DNA from: Deltaproteobacteria bacterium
GTDB lineage: Bacteria > Desulfobacterota > Desulfobulbia > Desulfobulbales > Desulfurivibrionaceae
Reading direction: 5' to 3'
Length of the DNA: 59,904 nt
Assembly: GCA_021847425.1 (NCBI GenBank)
Contig: JAJZRF010000009.1
Coordinates: 1 to 59,904 of the forward strand
Shown one piece after another: positions 45,333-54,934 of the stretch. The position numbers and the translations under genes were made by a program. Numbering within the stretch: the stretch's first letter is position 1; each line of letters begins with the position of its first letter. Under the pieces are notes generated by a model, which saw only the letters and a list, made by a program, of their open reading frames with translations, did no database searches and was not told the origin of the DNA.

Positions 45333-46781
45333 TCATTCAAAATCCAAGCTCACCGGGCAATGGTCCGACCCCAACACCTCCGGCAAAATCCCCGCCGCTT
45401 TTACCCTTCCAGCACTCTTCTGATCCACGCAGAAATAATCGATCCGCCATCCGATGTTCCTGGCCCTGGCGTTGAAGCGGTAGCTCCACCAGGTGTACTG
45501 GCCCGGCTCCTGGTTGAACATCCGGAAGGTGTCCACGAACCCGGCCGCTAGAAACTGGTCCATCCAGGCGCGCTCCTGCGGGGCAAAACCCGGATTCTTT
45601 TCGTTCTGCTTGGGGTTGGTCAGGTCGATCTCCTTGTGCGCCACGTTGAAATCCCCGCAGATCACCACCGACTTTTGCTTGGCCAGGGTTTGGGCAAAGG
45701 CGAGCAGGTCGTTGTTGAACTGGAGCTTGTAATCCATGCGCACCAGCCCGGGCTGGGAGTTGGGGAAGTAGGCGTTGACGAAGAAGAAGTCGCTAAACTC
45801 CAGGGTCAGCACCCGCCCCTCGTAGTCGTGGTCCTTGTGGTCGATGCCGTAGATTACTGAAATCGGTTCCTCCTTGCTGTAGGTGGCCACCCCGGCATAG
45901 CCCTTTTTCTGGGCGGAAAACCAGTAGGCAATGTAGCCGGGGATGTTTTTGATCGTTTCCGGCAGCTGCTCCGGCTGGGCCTTGATCTCCTGGAGCGCCA
46001 CCAGGTCGGCGTCCAATCCGGCGAGGATCTCGACAAAGCCCTTTTTTTCCACGGCCCGCAGGCCGTTGACATTCCAGGAGACGAATCTCCGCATACCATC
46101 CTCGGTTGTTTTTTTGACCTGCTTCGGCACCTTCCGCGGCGTCACCCTGATCCGCGGGCAATACTGGGCGATGACGCAGCGGTCGCAGTGGGGACCCACC
46201 GGCTTGCAGGTGCCCTGGCCAAAGGCCACCAGGGTGGAGTTGATGGTCAGCCAGTACTGAGGTGGCAGCTTTTTCCTTAGCGCCATCTCGGTTTCAAGAG
46301 GGGTCTTGGTTTGCACATAGCCCCAGATGTTCATGATCCGGTGCACATGGGTGTCCACGCAGATCGCCGGTTTCTTGAAGGCCACCGCCACCATCAGGTT
46401 GGCGGTTTTCCTCCCCACCCCTGGCAGCCGGGTGAGGGGTTCGACCTCATCGGGAATTTGGTTGTTGAACTCTCTTTCCAGCACCCCTGGCAGCCGGGCG
46501 AGAAACCCGGCCTTGTTCTTGTAAAAACCCACCGGGAAGATCAGCTTGGCCAGCCGCTCTTCGCTCAAACCCGCCAGGGCCGTCAGGTCCGGCGCCTCCT
46601 TGAACAATTTGGCCGCGGCCTTGGCTGTGGTTTCATCCTTGGTCCGGGCCGAGAGGATGGTGGCCACCAGCACCTTGTACGGGTCCTTGGTCTGCACGGC
46701 AATGAGATCGACAATGGGCGCCGCATACCCCGCGACCTCCTTGCCGAGTATTTGCAGAACCTTTGACAGGGGAAATTCCAT
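45333..46781 (-). CDS. fused endonuclease III - exodeoxyribonuclease III base-excision-repair protein
   Basis: The single 482-residue frame joins two repair enzymes. Residues 1-215 are an Nth glycosylase/AP lyase: helix-hairpin-helix LPGVGRKTANLM with the catalytic Lys, VDTHVHRI with the catalytic Asp (D143), and the Fe-S loop C192-x6-C199-x2-C202-x5-C208. Residues 230-482 are an ExoIII-type AP endonuclease: SWNVNGLRA, LQEIKAQ, GDFNVAHKEIDL and GSDHCPV. The 20-residue linker is Lys/Thr-rich. Methionine 230, preceded in the DNA by GAGG, could also start a free AP endonuclease. Base removal and strand cleavage at the AP site would thus be coupled. Confidence 0.93.
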   Translation of the reverse strand: MEFPLSKVLQILGKEVAGYAAPIVDLIAVQTKDPYKVLVATILSARTKDETTAKAAAKLFKEAPDLTALAGLSEERLAKLIFPVGFYKNKAGFLARLPGVLEREFNNQIPDEVEPLTRLPGVGRKTANLMVAVAFKKPAICVDTHVHRIMNIWGYVQTKTPLETEMALRKKLPPQYWLTINSTLVAFGQGTCKPVGPHCDRCVIAQYCPRIRVTPRKVPKQVKKTTEDGMRRFVSWNVNGLRAVEKKGFVEILAGLDADLVALQEIKAQPEQLPETIKNIPGYIAYWFSAQKKGYAGVATYSKEEPISVIYGIDHKDHDYEGRVLTLEFSDFFFVNAYFPNSQPGLVRMDYKLQFNNDLLAFAQTLAKQKSVVICGDFNVAHKEIDLTNPKQNEKNPGFAPQERAWMDQFLAAGFVDTFRMFNQEPGQYTWWSYRFNARARNIGWRIDYFCVDQKSAGRVKAAGILPEVLGSDHCPVSLDFE

Positions 46782-47063
46782 TGGATATTCCTTGGGGAAA
46801 TGGTGCGCAATGCCATGGCAAGGTTGCAGGCTGGAGAAGTTTTATCCTGACGCCACATCGGCAACGCGGGAAGCATACCGAAAATATTTGGAAATAGCCA
46901 CAGCCACACGCAGGGAAAGGCCTCTGTCTGCCGCAGCCGGGGCATCGGGAAGGTTCGATTCCCCTTGACCGGCGCCGGTTTTGCGGTATGGTTATCAGAT
47001 TGCTTTTTCTCTCGCTGCTCAAGGCAGAGGGCGTTTCTCTGGTCGGTCAACAAGGGATGGATC

Positions 47064-48212
47064 GTGAAAAAACATCTTAACCTGCTCCGGGAATTTTCGG
47101 TCCCGCTGCTTGCCGGGGTCGTGGCCGCCCTGATCTGGGCGAACCTGGCGCCGGAAGGCTACCGCCAATTCAACCACGCGCCCTTGCTCGGGCCGCTCAG
47201 CTTTCATTTCCTCACCAATGAATTGTTCATGGTGCTGTTTTTTGGCATGGCCGCCGCGGAGATCACCCAGAGCTGTCTGCCGGGCGGCGACCTCCACCCC
47301 CTGCGCAAGGCGGTGAACCCCCTGCTGGCAACACTGGGCGGGGTGGCCGGTCCGGTGATCGTCTACCTGAGTCTCAATGCGGTGGCCGGCGCCCCCTCGC
47401 TGCATGTGGGCTGGGGCATTCCCACCGCCACCGACATAGCCTTGGCCTGGCTGGTCGCCAGCCTGGTTTTCGGCAGGCGCCATCCCGCCGTCGCCTTCCT
47501 CCTGCTGCTGGCCATAGCCGATGACGCCATCGGCCTGGCCATTATCGCGGTCTTCTATCCGGACCCGCTGCACCCTCTTGCCCCGCAATGGCTGGGGCTT
47601 ACCCTGTGCGGTATGCTCGTGGCCTTTCTGCTGCGGCGGGGCAAGGCTGCCAGCTATTGGCCCTATCTTGCCCTCGGCGGCGGACTCAGCTGGGCCGGCC
47701 TGTTCAAGGCCCATGTCCATCCGGCCCTGGCCCTGGTTTTCATCGTTCCCTTCCTGCCCCATCCGCCACGGGAACACAAGCATCTCTTCGAGGAAGATCC
47801 CAGGGATCTCTCCCCCCTGGCCAGCTTTGAGCACGAATGGAAGGTGGTGGTTGATTTCGGCCTGTTCATGTTCGGTCTGGCCAACGCCGGGGTGGAGTTC
47901 GCCGCCATCGGCGTTGCAACCTGGCTGGTCCTGGCCTCTCTTGTCATCGGCAAGACCGGCGGCATATTCGGCCTGGGCTTGCTGGGCAGGAGACTCGGAT
48001 ATCCGCTGCCTGCGCAGGTCGGCAAAAAAGAGCTGCTGCTGGTGGGGATGATCGGGGGGCTCGGTCTGACGGTGGCCCTGTTCGTGGCGGGCGAGGCGTT
48101 CACCGACCCGCTCATCCAGGGCGCGGCCAAGATGGGCGCCTTGCTCAGCGCCGGGTGCGGAGTGCTCGCTTTTATTGCCGGGCGGTTGCTGCAGGTGCGG
48201 CGCAGGTCATGA
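47064..48212 (+). CDS. nhaA: Na+/H+ antiporter NhaA
   Basis: This inner-membrane antiporter expels Na+ in exchange for H+. The 382-residue protein shows the NhaA signature PTATDIALAWLVASLVFG and the paired aspartates of the ion site in IADDAIGLAIIAVF, with about 11-12 hydrophobic helices. The start is taken as GTG 47064 (MKKHLNLLREFSVPLL), which follows AAGGGA; upstream in-frame codons have no better signal. It is divergent from the nth-xth fusion gene. Confidence 0.93.
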   Translation: MKKHLNLLREFSVPLLAGVVAALIWANLAPEGYRQFNHAPLLGPLSFHFLTNELFMVLFFGMAAAEITQSCLPGGDLHPLRKAVNPLLATLGGVAGPVIVYLSLNAVAGAPSLHVGWGIPTATDIALAWLVASLVFGRRHPAVAFLLLLAIADDAIGLAIIAVFYPDPLHPLAPQWLGLTLCGMLVAFLLRRGKAASYWPYLALGGGLSWAGLFKAHVHPALALVFIVPFLPHPPREHKHLFEEDPRDLSPLASFEHEWKVVVDFGLFMFGLANAGVEFAAIGVATWLVLASLVIGKTGGIFGLGLLGRRLGYPLPAQVGKKELLLVGMIGGLGLTVALFVAGEAFTDPLIQGAAKMGALLSAGCGVLAFIAGRLLQVRRRS

Positions 48213-48366
48213 TGACCTCGGCCTGTCCTGCCGGCCCCCCATTTTTTCTTGACATGTTTGGCCCCGCCATTGTAAGCACAATGGACTCTTTTCTTGATTC
48301 GCCGTCTTGTTCCGGGTCGAAGCGCGCCGGGACAGGGAGAACCTTCTTCAGGCAGAAACCACCCCT

Positions 48367-48822
48367 ATGCACCAACAAAACCCGAAAAAACAGCGCGGCT
48401 TTTCCCTGATGGAACTGTTGATCTCCATGGTCATTCTCGCGCTGCTCGCCTCCCTGATCGGCCCCAAGTTTTTTGGCAGACGGGGCAGGGTCCAGCAGAA
48501 GACGGCCAGGACCCAGATCGGAATGCTCATGGCGGCCATGGCCGCCTTCCGGCTTGATGTGGGCCGCTATCCGACCCAGCAGGAAGGGCTGACCGCCCTG
48601 GTGACCAATCCGGGGAGTGAGCCGGAGCTGGATAAGTGGAACGGTCCCTATCTGAAAAAGGCCGTGCCCAACGACCCGTGGGGCAATCCCTATCACTACA
48701 GCAACCCCGGCAAGCATGGCGAGGTGGATATCTATACCTACGGGCAGGACAACCAGCCCGGCGGGGAAAAACAAAACACCGACATTGGCAGCTGGGAGAA
48801 TCCTCCCCAGCAGAAGCCCTAG
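48367..48822 (+). CDS. gspG: type II secretion major pseudopilin GspG-like
   Basis: The 151-residue prepilin-like protein has the prepilin-peptidase site RG|FSLMEL followed by the hydrophobic helix LISMVILALLASLIG, then the GspG body with YPTQQEGLTALV, WNGPYLKK and DPWGNPYHY. It forms the pseudopilus of a type II secretion system in studied cases. It stands alone here with no other gsp genes, so it either serves a system encoded elsewhere or is an orphan pseudopilin. ATG 48367 is a few residues before the cleavage site. Confidence 0.9.
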   Translation: MHQQNPKKQRGFSLMELLISMVILALLASLIGPKFFGRRGRVQQKTARTQIGMLMAAMAAFRLDVGRYPTQQEGLTALVTNPGSEPELDKWNGPYLKKAVPNDPWGNPYHYSNPGKHGEVDIYTYGQDNQPGGEKQNTDIGSWENPPQQKP

Positions 48823-48892
48823 CCCTGCTTGCAAGAAGCGAGGTGCAAGGCCAAGGAAACACCTTCCGCTCGCACCACGTGTCTTGCGCCTT

Positions 48893-50779
48893 TTATTTTT
48901 CCACCAGCCGCTCTAAAATCCTGTAGCTCCGCGCCACCATGTTCCGGGGCTCCACCATGAGTCCGGCCTGGATCATGGCGTTGTCGAAGATCTGCTCCAC
49001 CACGCTTTTGGCCACCTCGACATCCTTGTCCTTCAGTCCGGCCAGCCCCTTGATCAAGGGATGGCTGGTGTTGATCTCCAGGTTCTTTGAGCCGAACTGC
49101 TGCAGCCCCTGGCCCGAGGCGCGCATGATCCGTTCCATGCTGCTGGTGACAAAGCCGTCGGGGTTGACCACCATGGCCGGGCTGTCGGTGAGGCGTTTCG
49201 AGGCGATGACCTCTTTCACCTGTTCGCCCAGCACCTCCTTCATCCAGGTGGTAAGGGTCTCGGAGTCCGGTGCCGTCATGGCCTCGCTCTGGGCTTTTTC
49301 CTTGTCGGCCTCGGTTTCCGTCGGGGCCTCGGGAAGATCGAGGTTGCCGCGGTCGGCGGAGACCAGTTTTTTCTCATCAAACGAGCCCAGGTGGCTCATG
49401 GCGAAATCATCGATGGGCTCCAGGGTGTAGAGCACCTCGATATTGCGTTTCTTGAAGGCCTCGATGTAGGGGCCGTTTTCAATGGCCTCCCGGCTGGGGC
49501 CGTTGATGTAGAAGATCTCCTTCTGCCCCTCGGGCATGCGTTCCACATATTCGGCCAGGGAGGTGAAGACCCCTGCATCGGTTTTGGAGGACTCGAAACG
49601 CAGGAGCTTGGCAGCCTCTTCGCGGTAGGCAAAGTCCGAGATCACCCCTTCCTTGATAAACATGCCGAAGTTCTTCCAGAACTCCGTGTACTTCTCCGGC
49701 TCGCTCTTGGCCAGCTCTTCCAGGAACTTGAGCACCCGCTTGGTCACCACCTTGTTGATCTTGGCGACCAGGGCGCTGTCCTGCAGGGCCTGGCGGGAGA
49801 TATTGAGCGGCAGGTCTTCGCTGTCGATGACCCCGCGCAGGAAGCGGAGCCACTCCGGGAGAATGGTCTTGCTGTGCTGCTCGATCAATACGCGCTGGCA
49901 GTAGAGGTTGACCCCCGGGTCCATGCGGCCGAAACCCATGGCCTCGAAATTCTCCTTGGGGATGAAGAGCAGGGTCTTGATGGCCAGGGGGGCGTCCGCG
50001 GAAAAATGGAGCCTGGCCAGGGGCTCGTCGTAGGCATTGGCGATGAATTTATAAAACTCGGTGTAGGCATCCTCGCTGATCTCGCTCTTGCCCAGGGTCC
50101 AGATGGCCTGCACCGTGTTGATTGTCTCGCCCTTGAGCTTGATGGGGAAGGGGACAAAGCTGGAATACTGCTTGATGATCCTCCGGATAGTCTGTTCGTT
50201 GGCATACTCCTTGGCCTCGCCGGTGAGTTCCAGGGTGATGCTGGTGCCGCGCCGGATGCCGGGGCACATGGCGATGGTGAAGGTGCCGCCGCCGTCGGAA
50301 ACCCATTCGTGCCCCATGTCGTCCATGCGGAAGGAGCGCGATTTAACGGTGACTTTTTTGGCGACCATGAAGGCGGCATAAAAACCCACGCCGAACTGGC
50401 CGATCAGGTTCACATCCTTGCGGTCCGTTTCGGAAAGCTTGCTGAAAAAGGTCTTGGAGCCGGAATGGGCGATGGTGCCCAGGTTTGCCTCCAGCTCGCC
50501 CCGGTCCATGCCGATGCCGGTATCGGTGATGGTGAGGGTGTTTGCCTTCTCATCAAACTCGATGGTGATTTCCAGAGGCACATGGCTGTCGAAGACCTCC
50601 TGTTCCACCACGCTCTGGTGCCGGAATTTTTCCAGGGCGTCCGCTGCGTTGGAGATCAATTCGCGCAGGAATATCTCCTTTTCCGTGTAGAGCGAATGGA
50701 TCACGATATCGAGCATCTTTTTTACTTCGGCCTGAAACTCCTTGGTCTCTGTCTGGCTGGCGTTTTTTTCGGGACTCAT
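48893..50779 (-). CDS. htpG: molecular chaperone HtpG (Hsp90)
   Basis: HtpG is the bacterial Hsp90 ATP-dependent chaperone. The N-terminal GHKL ATPase part shows FLRELISNAADAL, TDTGIGMDRGEL, GTIAHSGSK and GQFGVGFYAAFM; the middle domain has the NISRQALQDSALV loop. The 628-residue length is normal. ATG 50779 follows GAGAGAG. It is convergent with gspG. No adjacent heat-shock operator was recognised. Confidence 0.97.
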   Translation of the reverse strand: MSPEKNASQTETKEFQAEVKKMLDIVIHSLYTEKEIFLRELISNAADALEKFRHQSVVEQEVFDSHVPLEITIEFDEKANTLTITDTGIGMDRGELEANLGTIAHSGSKTFFSKLSETDRKDVNLIGQFGVGFYAAFMVAKKVTVKSRSFRMDDMGHEWVSDGGGTFTIAMCPGIRRGTSITLELTGEAKEYANEQTIRRIIKQYSSFVPFPIKLKGETINTVQAIWTLGKSEISEDAYTEFYKFIANAYDEPLARLHFSADAPLAIKTLLFIPKENFEAMGFGRMDPGVNLYCQRVLIEQHSKTILPEWLRFLRGVIDSEDLPLNISRQALQDSALVAKINKVVTKRVLKFLEELAKSEPEKYTEFWKNFGMFIKEGVISDFAYREEAAKLLRFESSKTDAGVFTSLAEYVERMPEGQKEIFYINGPSREAIENGPYIEAFKKRNIEVLYTLEPIDDFAMSHLGSFDEKKLVSADRGNLDLPEAPTETEADKEKAQSEAMTAPDSETLTTWMKEVLGEQVKEVIASKRLTDSPAMVVNPDGFVTSSMERIMRASGQGLQQFGSKNLEINTSHPLIKGLAGLKDKDVEVAKSVVEQIFDNAMIQAGLMVEPRNMVARSYRILERLVEK

Positions 50780-51068
50780 TTTTTTCTCTCTCTGAAAGGG
50801 ATTCGTTGGGGCGAGGCGGGCGTTTGTACCTGTTGCCTGGAATGTTTTTTCTGCCGGAAACGGCAAGTTGCGTCAAAAATAATCATCCGGCAGGCCCTGT
50901 CAAGCCGCGGCAGGCTCTCGGGTGTAAATATCCGCGATGGTGATTTCGCAACCATGCCTAAATGTTTACAACCGCGAGCGGATGTGTGATAATCGCACTG
51001 TTGGTATCGTTTTCAGTTGCCCGCCATGCGACATGGGGTGACCCAGACCTTTTGACCCGGGAAAAGCA

Positions 51069-51929
51069 ATGATGGATGTAGCCGCAGAGTATGTCAGGGA
51101 TGTTGACAAGATAGCCCCGTGCCCGGAGGTGGCGCTGGACGTGCTGTCCATGGCCCACGCCCCGGATTGCTCCATTCCCAAGCTGTCGGAAAAAATAGAG
51201 CAGGATCCGGGCCTCACCGCCAACATGCTGCACATGGCCAATTCCGCCTACTTCGGCCACATGAAAAAAATCACCTCGGTCAAGGATATCATCGTCCGCA
51301 TGGGGGTGGACACCGTCAAGATCATCTCCATCACCAGCGCTTCGGTCGGCTTGCTCCGATCGCCGCAACCGGCTTATGCCCTGGGAAGGGGCGAGCTCTG
51401 GCGCCACTCCTTCGCCGTTGCCATCCTGGCAAATATCATTGCCCGCCACGCCAAGGCCAGAGACACCGCCGCCATTTACACCGCAGGGCTCCTCCATGAC
51501 GTGGGCAAGGTTATCCTTGATCGGCCCTTGCAGGTGGAAAGCTACAGCCGGGATGAAAACGGCGAGCAGGCGGATCTGCTGAGCGTGGAACGGAGCCTGC
51601 TGCATACGGATCATGCCGAGGTGGGTATGGCCCTGCTGGAAAAATGGGGCTTGCCGGAGGCGGTTGCCGTGCCGGTTGGTCTGCACCATGACATGACCCA
51701 ACCCCAGTCGAAAAGGCTGGGTGCCAAGATCATCTATCTGGCCGACCAGTTGGTGCATCTTACCGAATACGACGCCGGCGGGTCCGAGGATTTCTTTTTT
51801 GACGTGCTGGCCTATGAGAGCAGGAAAGAGGAGCTGCCCGAGGTGCCGAATTTTGAAAGCAACATGCGTCTGATTATAGAGGAGTTTGTTGACAAGTACC
51901 AGGATGCTGTCGCCGTGTTCAGTCTTTAG
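51069..51929 (+). CDS. HDOD-domain signalling protein
   Basis: The 286-residue soluble protein has an HDOD domain: PCPEVALDVLSM, QDPGLTANMLHMANSAYFG, then the HD-like core AGLLHDVGKVILD and HHDMTQPQSKRLGAKIIYLADQ. HDOD proteins work in signalling, often linked to cyclic di-GMP or chemotaxis networks, usually without phosphodiesterase activity. It is convergent with the gene for the receiver/CheW fusion protein, which fits a shared signalling module, though the two are not in one operon. Confidence 0.9.
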   Translation: MMDVAAEYVRDVDKIAPCPEVALDVLSMAHAPDCSIPKLSEKIEQDPGLTANMLHMANSAYFGHMKKITSVKDIIVRMGVDTVKIISITSASVGLLRSPQPAYALGRGELWRHSFAVAILANIIARHAKARDTAAIYTAGLLHDVGKVILDRPLQVESYSRDENGEQADLLSVERSLLHTDHAEVGMALLEKWGLPEAVAVPVGLHHDMTQPQSKRLGAKIIYLADQLVHLTEYDAGGSEDFFFDVLAYESRKEELPEVPNFESNMRLIIEEFVDKYQDAVAVFSL

Positions 51930-51991
51930 TTGTCCCTTCCTTCAAAATTCTTACAATAATCCTGCGTCGGCCCCTCTGTAGCGTGATTTTT

Positions 51992-53917
51992 TTAAGCCGC
52001 TTCGCCGACCAGCACCGCTTCCTGGATATGCATGAGCCGGTCAATGTCCAGGAGGATGGTCACGCCTGCGGCGAGTTTGGCCATGCCCAGCAAGCACTGG
52101 CTGTCAACCGCGCTGCCGAATTTGGGGGGATCTTCCACCTCCTGCTCCTTGATGGTCACCACCTCGGACACCGCGTCGACAATGACGCCGATGAGCCGGG
52201 AGCCGGTGAGGCCGGAAACCTCCACCACGATGATGCAGGTGCGGGGATCATACTCCGCGCCCTCCATGCCGAACTTGCTCCGCATGTCCATGACCGGGAT
52301 GATCTTGTCCCGCAGATTGATGACCCCTTTAAAAAAGGGCGGCATCTGCGGCAGCTCGTGGATGGCTGTCAGGCCGATGATCTCCCGGACATCGAGGATG
52401 CCCAGACCGTACCGCTCCTTGCCCAGGGTGAAAATCAGATACTTGCCCTCGCGGGAGACAAGATTCTGGTCGATGCCCAGTTTCCGGGCTGCGCCCCGGG
52501 GCGCGGCTGTTTCCTGGCCCGCTCCGGCCGTCATCGGCGGATGCTTGCAGGCGATATCGGCAAAACGGGTGTCGACAAACTCGGCGAGATCGATGCGCCT
52601 CCCGATCTCCATTTTGGAGGCCATGTAATCCTGGATGGTCTCCAGATCCTCGCGCACCGGATAGAGATTGTCCGTGGTGATCCCCTGGGGGTCAGAGAGC
52701 ACATTGCGGAGCAGACCGGGTTCGAGGCCGATCTTTTTCTGCGGGTCGAGAAAAGCCACGGCGATCTCCGCCGCCTCGTCAACATGATCCCGGATATGGA
52801 TGCCGGCTTCCACCAGCATGGTGGTGAATTCCTGCACCGCCTCCGGGTATTTGCTGAGAATCTCTTCCCGGAAGACCACGACGCAGCACGGGTGGTCCTG
52901 CCAAACCTCGCTGGAGAGGAACTGGCGCTCGGCAATGCCTGCGGTGATGGCCCGCGAGCCGATGGGCTCGGCCACCAGGAAACCGCTGGCCTCCGGGTTT
53001 TCCTTTAGAAATTCCGGCATGGCCACCGGCGGCACCACGTCGAAGAGGACGTTAACCGCTTCCTTGCCAGCCACCCCGGGCCGCAAGCCCATCTGGGTGA
53101 AGTACATGTGGGCGAGCATGTTGTGCACCGACATCTTGTGGGGGATATAGAAGGTCTTGTGCTTGAAGAACTGCTGGTACGGCTTGACATACTTGCCGGT
53201 CTTGTTGCGCACGCAGATGCTGCCGTTGCGGTGGGCGAAAAGCACCAGCTTGATGGGCACGCCGTAGCTGAACAGATCCATGGCCATGGGGGCCAGGATA
53301 AAGGCGCCGTCCACCTCGCCGTTTTCAAGCGCCTTTTGCACCGGGTTCCAGCCCGGCATGCAGAGGGTGTCCAGACTGAAGTGCCGGGGATTTTTCTGGC
53401 CCGAGGCAATCTGGTGCTTGAGCACTCCCAGGGCCAGATGGTCGGTGATCTGGATATGGGCCATCTTGAGCTGAACCTTGCCCTCGGTGCTGACCTTGGG
53501 GCCTTCCTCTTTTTTGGGGGCTGCCGCCTGTTTCAGGCCAAAGGCCGCCTCGATGAGAACCTTGAGCTCATCCGGGGTAAAGGGTTTGCCCACCACGCCG
53601 TTGGCCCCGGCCTCCGTGGCCTTGGCCACATAGGCCTTGTCTCCGTGGCCGGTGGCCATGAGAAAGGGCAGCTTCTTGAAACCATCTTGCTCGCGTATCC
53701 ATTGCAGCAGCTGGTAGCCGTCGCAGTTGGGCATGGACCAGTCGCTGATGACCAGGGCAATGTCCGGTTCGGCGCCAAGCTTTTCCATGGCCTCGTTGCC
53801 GTCCACCGCCTCGACGATGTTGCTGAAACCAACCTGGCCGAGAATCCGGGCTTCCATCTTGCGCATGGTCTTGGCATCTTCAACGAGTAAAATCTTCATC
53901 TGCGGATCAAGGGCCAT
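51992..53917 (-). CDS. receiver domain / ABC-type substrate-binding domain / CheW fusion protein
   Basis: The 641-residue protein has three parts. Residues 5-128 are a CheY-like receiver (LLVEDAKTMR; phospho-acceptor D59 in ISDWSMP; TGHGD; K111 in GKPF). Residues about 150-470 form a substrate-binding domain of the NrtA/SsuA type (KMAHIQITDHLALGVLK; GEVDGAFILAP; AEPIGSRAI). Residues about 490-635 are CheW (KYLIFTLGKERYGLGILDVREIIG; GVINLRDKIIPVMDM). There is no signal peptide, so the binding domain is cytoplasmic. It could sense a nitrate-, sulfonate- or bicarbonate-like ligand and pass it to a CheA complex. GGAGGTGG precedes ATG 53917. Confidence 0.92.
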   Translation of the reverse strand: MALDPQMKILLVEDAKTMRKMEARILGQVGFSNIVEAVDGNEAMEKLGAEPDIALVISDWSMPNCDGYQLLQWIREQDGFKKLPFLMATGHGDKAYVAKATEAGANGVVGKPFTPDELKVLIEAAFGLKQAAAPKKEEGPKVSTEGKVQLKMAHIQITDHLALGVLKHQIASGQKNPRHFSLDTLCMPGWNPVQKALENGEVDGAFILAPMAMDLFSYGVPIKLVLFAHRNGSICVRNKTGKYVKPYQQFFKHKTFYIPHKMSVHNMLAHMYFTQMGLRPGVAGKEAVNVLFDVVPPVAMPEFLKENPEASGFLVAEPIGSRAITAGIAERQFLSSEVWQDHPCCVVVFREEILSKYPEAVQEFTTMLVEAGIHIRDHVDEAAEIAVAFLDPQKKIGLEPGLLRNVLSDPQGITTDNLYPVREDLETIQDYMASKMEIGRRIDLAEFVDTRFADIACKHPPMTAGAGQETAAPRGAARKLGIDQNLVSREGKYLIFTLGKERYGLGILDVREIIGLTAIHELPQMPPFFKGVINLRDKIIPVMDMRSKFGMEGAEYDPRTCIIVVEVSGLTGSRLIGVIVDAVSEVVTIKEQEVEDPPKFGSAVDSQCLLGMAKLAAGVTILLDIDRLMHIQEAVLVGEAA

Positions 53918-54225
53918 TGTGCCACCTCCTTTTTTCAATATAGATGAAGAACGGGGTTTCGACAACAACGGAGAAAAAAGGAAAAATGGACAGGGATCTC
54001 AACGTGCGGCGACCGGAGAATTATTCCGGGCGCGACTTGGGCGAAGGTTTCATAATGAGCGCTCAAGGCGGATCTCTCTGCTGTTTTCTTTGATAGGCAA
54101 GCATGACGAGAATCCCGCTCTTTTTTGTCGCGTGGGTTTGTTCTTGCCACTCCCCGGGGAAAATGGTCAATTGGCACCGCGACCTAAACCATTTTCAGCA
54201 TAACCATATCCGCGCAGCCTGCCCC

Positions 54226-54795
54226 ATGGAATTTTCCGCAATCCTGCTTATCGCCCTGGCCTTGGCCGTGGACGCCTTTGCCGTGGCCCTGGCCGCCGGG
54301 GTCAGCCTGTGCCGGGTCAATGGAAGGCAGGTGTTTCGCCTGGCCTTCCATTTCGGCTTTTTCCAGGCCGGGATGAACATCCTCGGCTGGCTTGGCGGCC
54401 TTACCGTCCGTCCGTTGATCGAGACCTTTGGTCACTGGCTCGCCTTTGTCCTCCTCTCCTTTGTGGGGATCAAGATGATCTGGGAAGCGGTCCGGGAGGC
54501 AAAAGAGGAGAGCGAGGGGGCGGACCCCACCCGGGGGCGGATGCTCATCACCCTTTCGGTCGCCACCAGCATCGATTCCCTGGCCGTGGGCTTGAGTTTT
54601 GCCGTGCTTCAGGTCAGTGTCTGGCTTCCGGCCCTGATCATCGGTCTGGTCGCCTCGGCGCTCACCGTCCTTGGTTTCCGGCTGGGCTGTTTGCTGGGGG
54701 CGACCTCGCGGTTGGGCTCCCGGGCCGAGATTGCCGGCGGCCTGGTTCTTATCGGGATGGGGTTAAAAATTCTCCATGAACACGGGGTGTTATAG
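54226..54795 (+). CDS. mntP: manganese efflux pump MntP
   Basis: The 189-residue inner-membrane protein has six hydrophobic helices in two repeats and the family acidic motifs ALAVDAFAVALA in helix 1 and ATSIDSLAVGLSF in the second half. MntP exports Mn2+. The ATG at 54226 gives the usual length. A yybP-ykoY manganese riboswitch was looked for upstream and not recognised. Confidence 0.92.
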   Translation: MEFSAILLIALALAVDAFAVALAAGVSLCRVNGRQVFRLAFHFGFFQAGMNILGWLGGLTVRPLIETFGHWLAFVLLSFVGIKMIWEAVREAKEESEGADPTRGRMLITLSVATSIDSLAVGLSFAVLQVSVWLPALIIGLVASALTVLGFRLGCLLGATSRLGSRAEIAGGLVLIGMGLKILHEHGVL

Positions 54796-54934
54796 GTATT
54801 TCTCCCCTGTATTCCCATACATTTCCATTGCATTCTCAAGGGTCCGCTGGTATGTTTTTGCGTCTTGAACTTCCCTTTTTTTACTGTCAACACCCACCAA
54901 GCGGCGTGCGCCGTTGGTTACCGGAGAACCTGTG

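Noticed and set aside
53990-54225. yybP-ykoY manganese riboswitch before mntP
   Set aside because: The conserved loop sequences are not recognisable, although CTCCCCGGGG is present.
54796-54934. TPP riboswitch before thiC
   Set aside because: The CUGAGA and ACCCUUUGAACCUGA boxes are not found in the leader.
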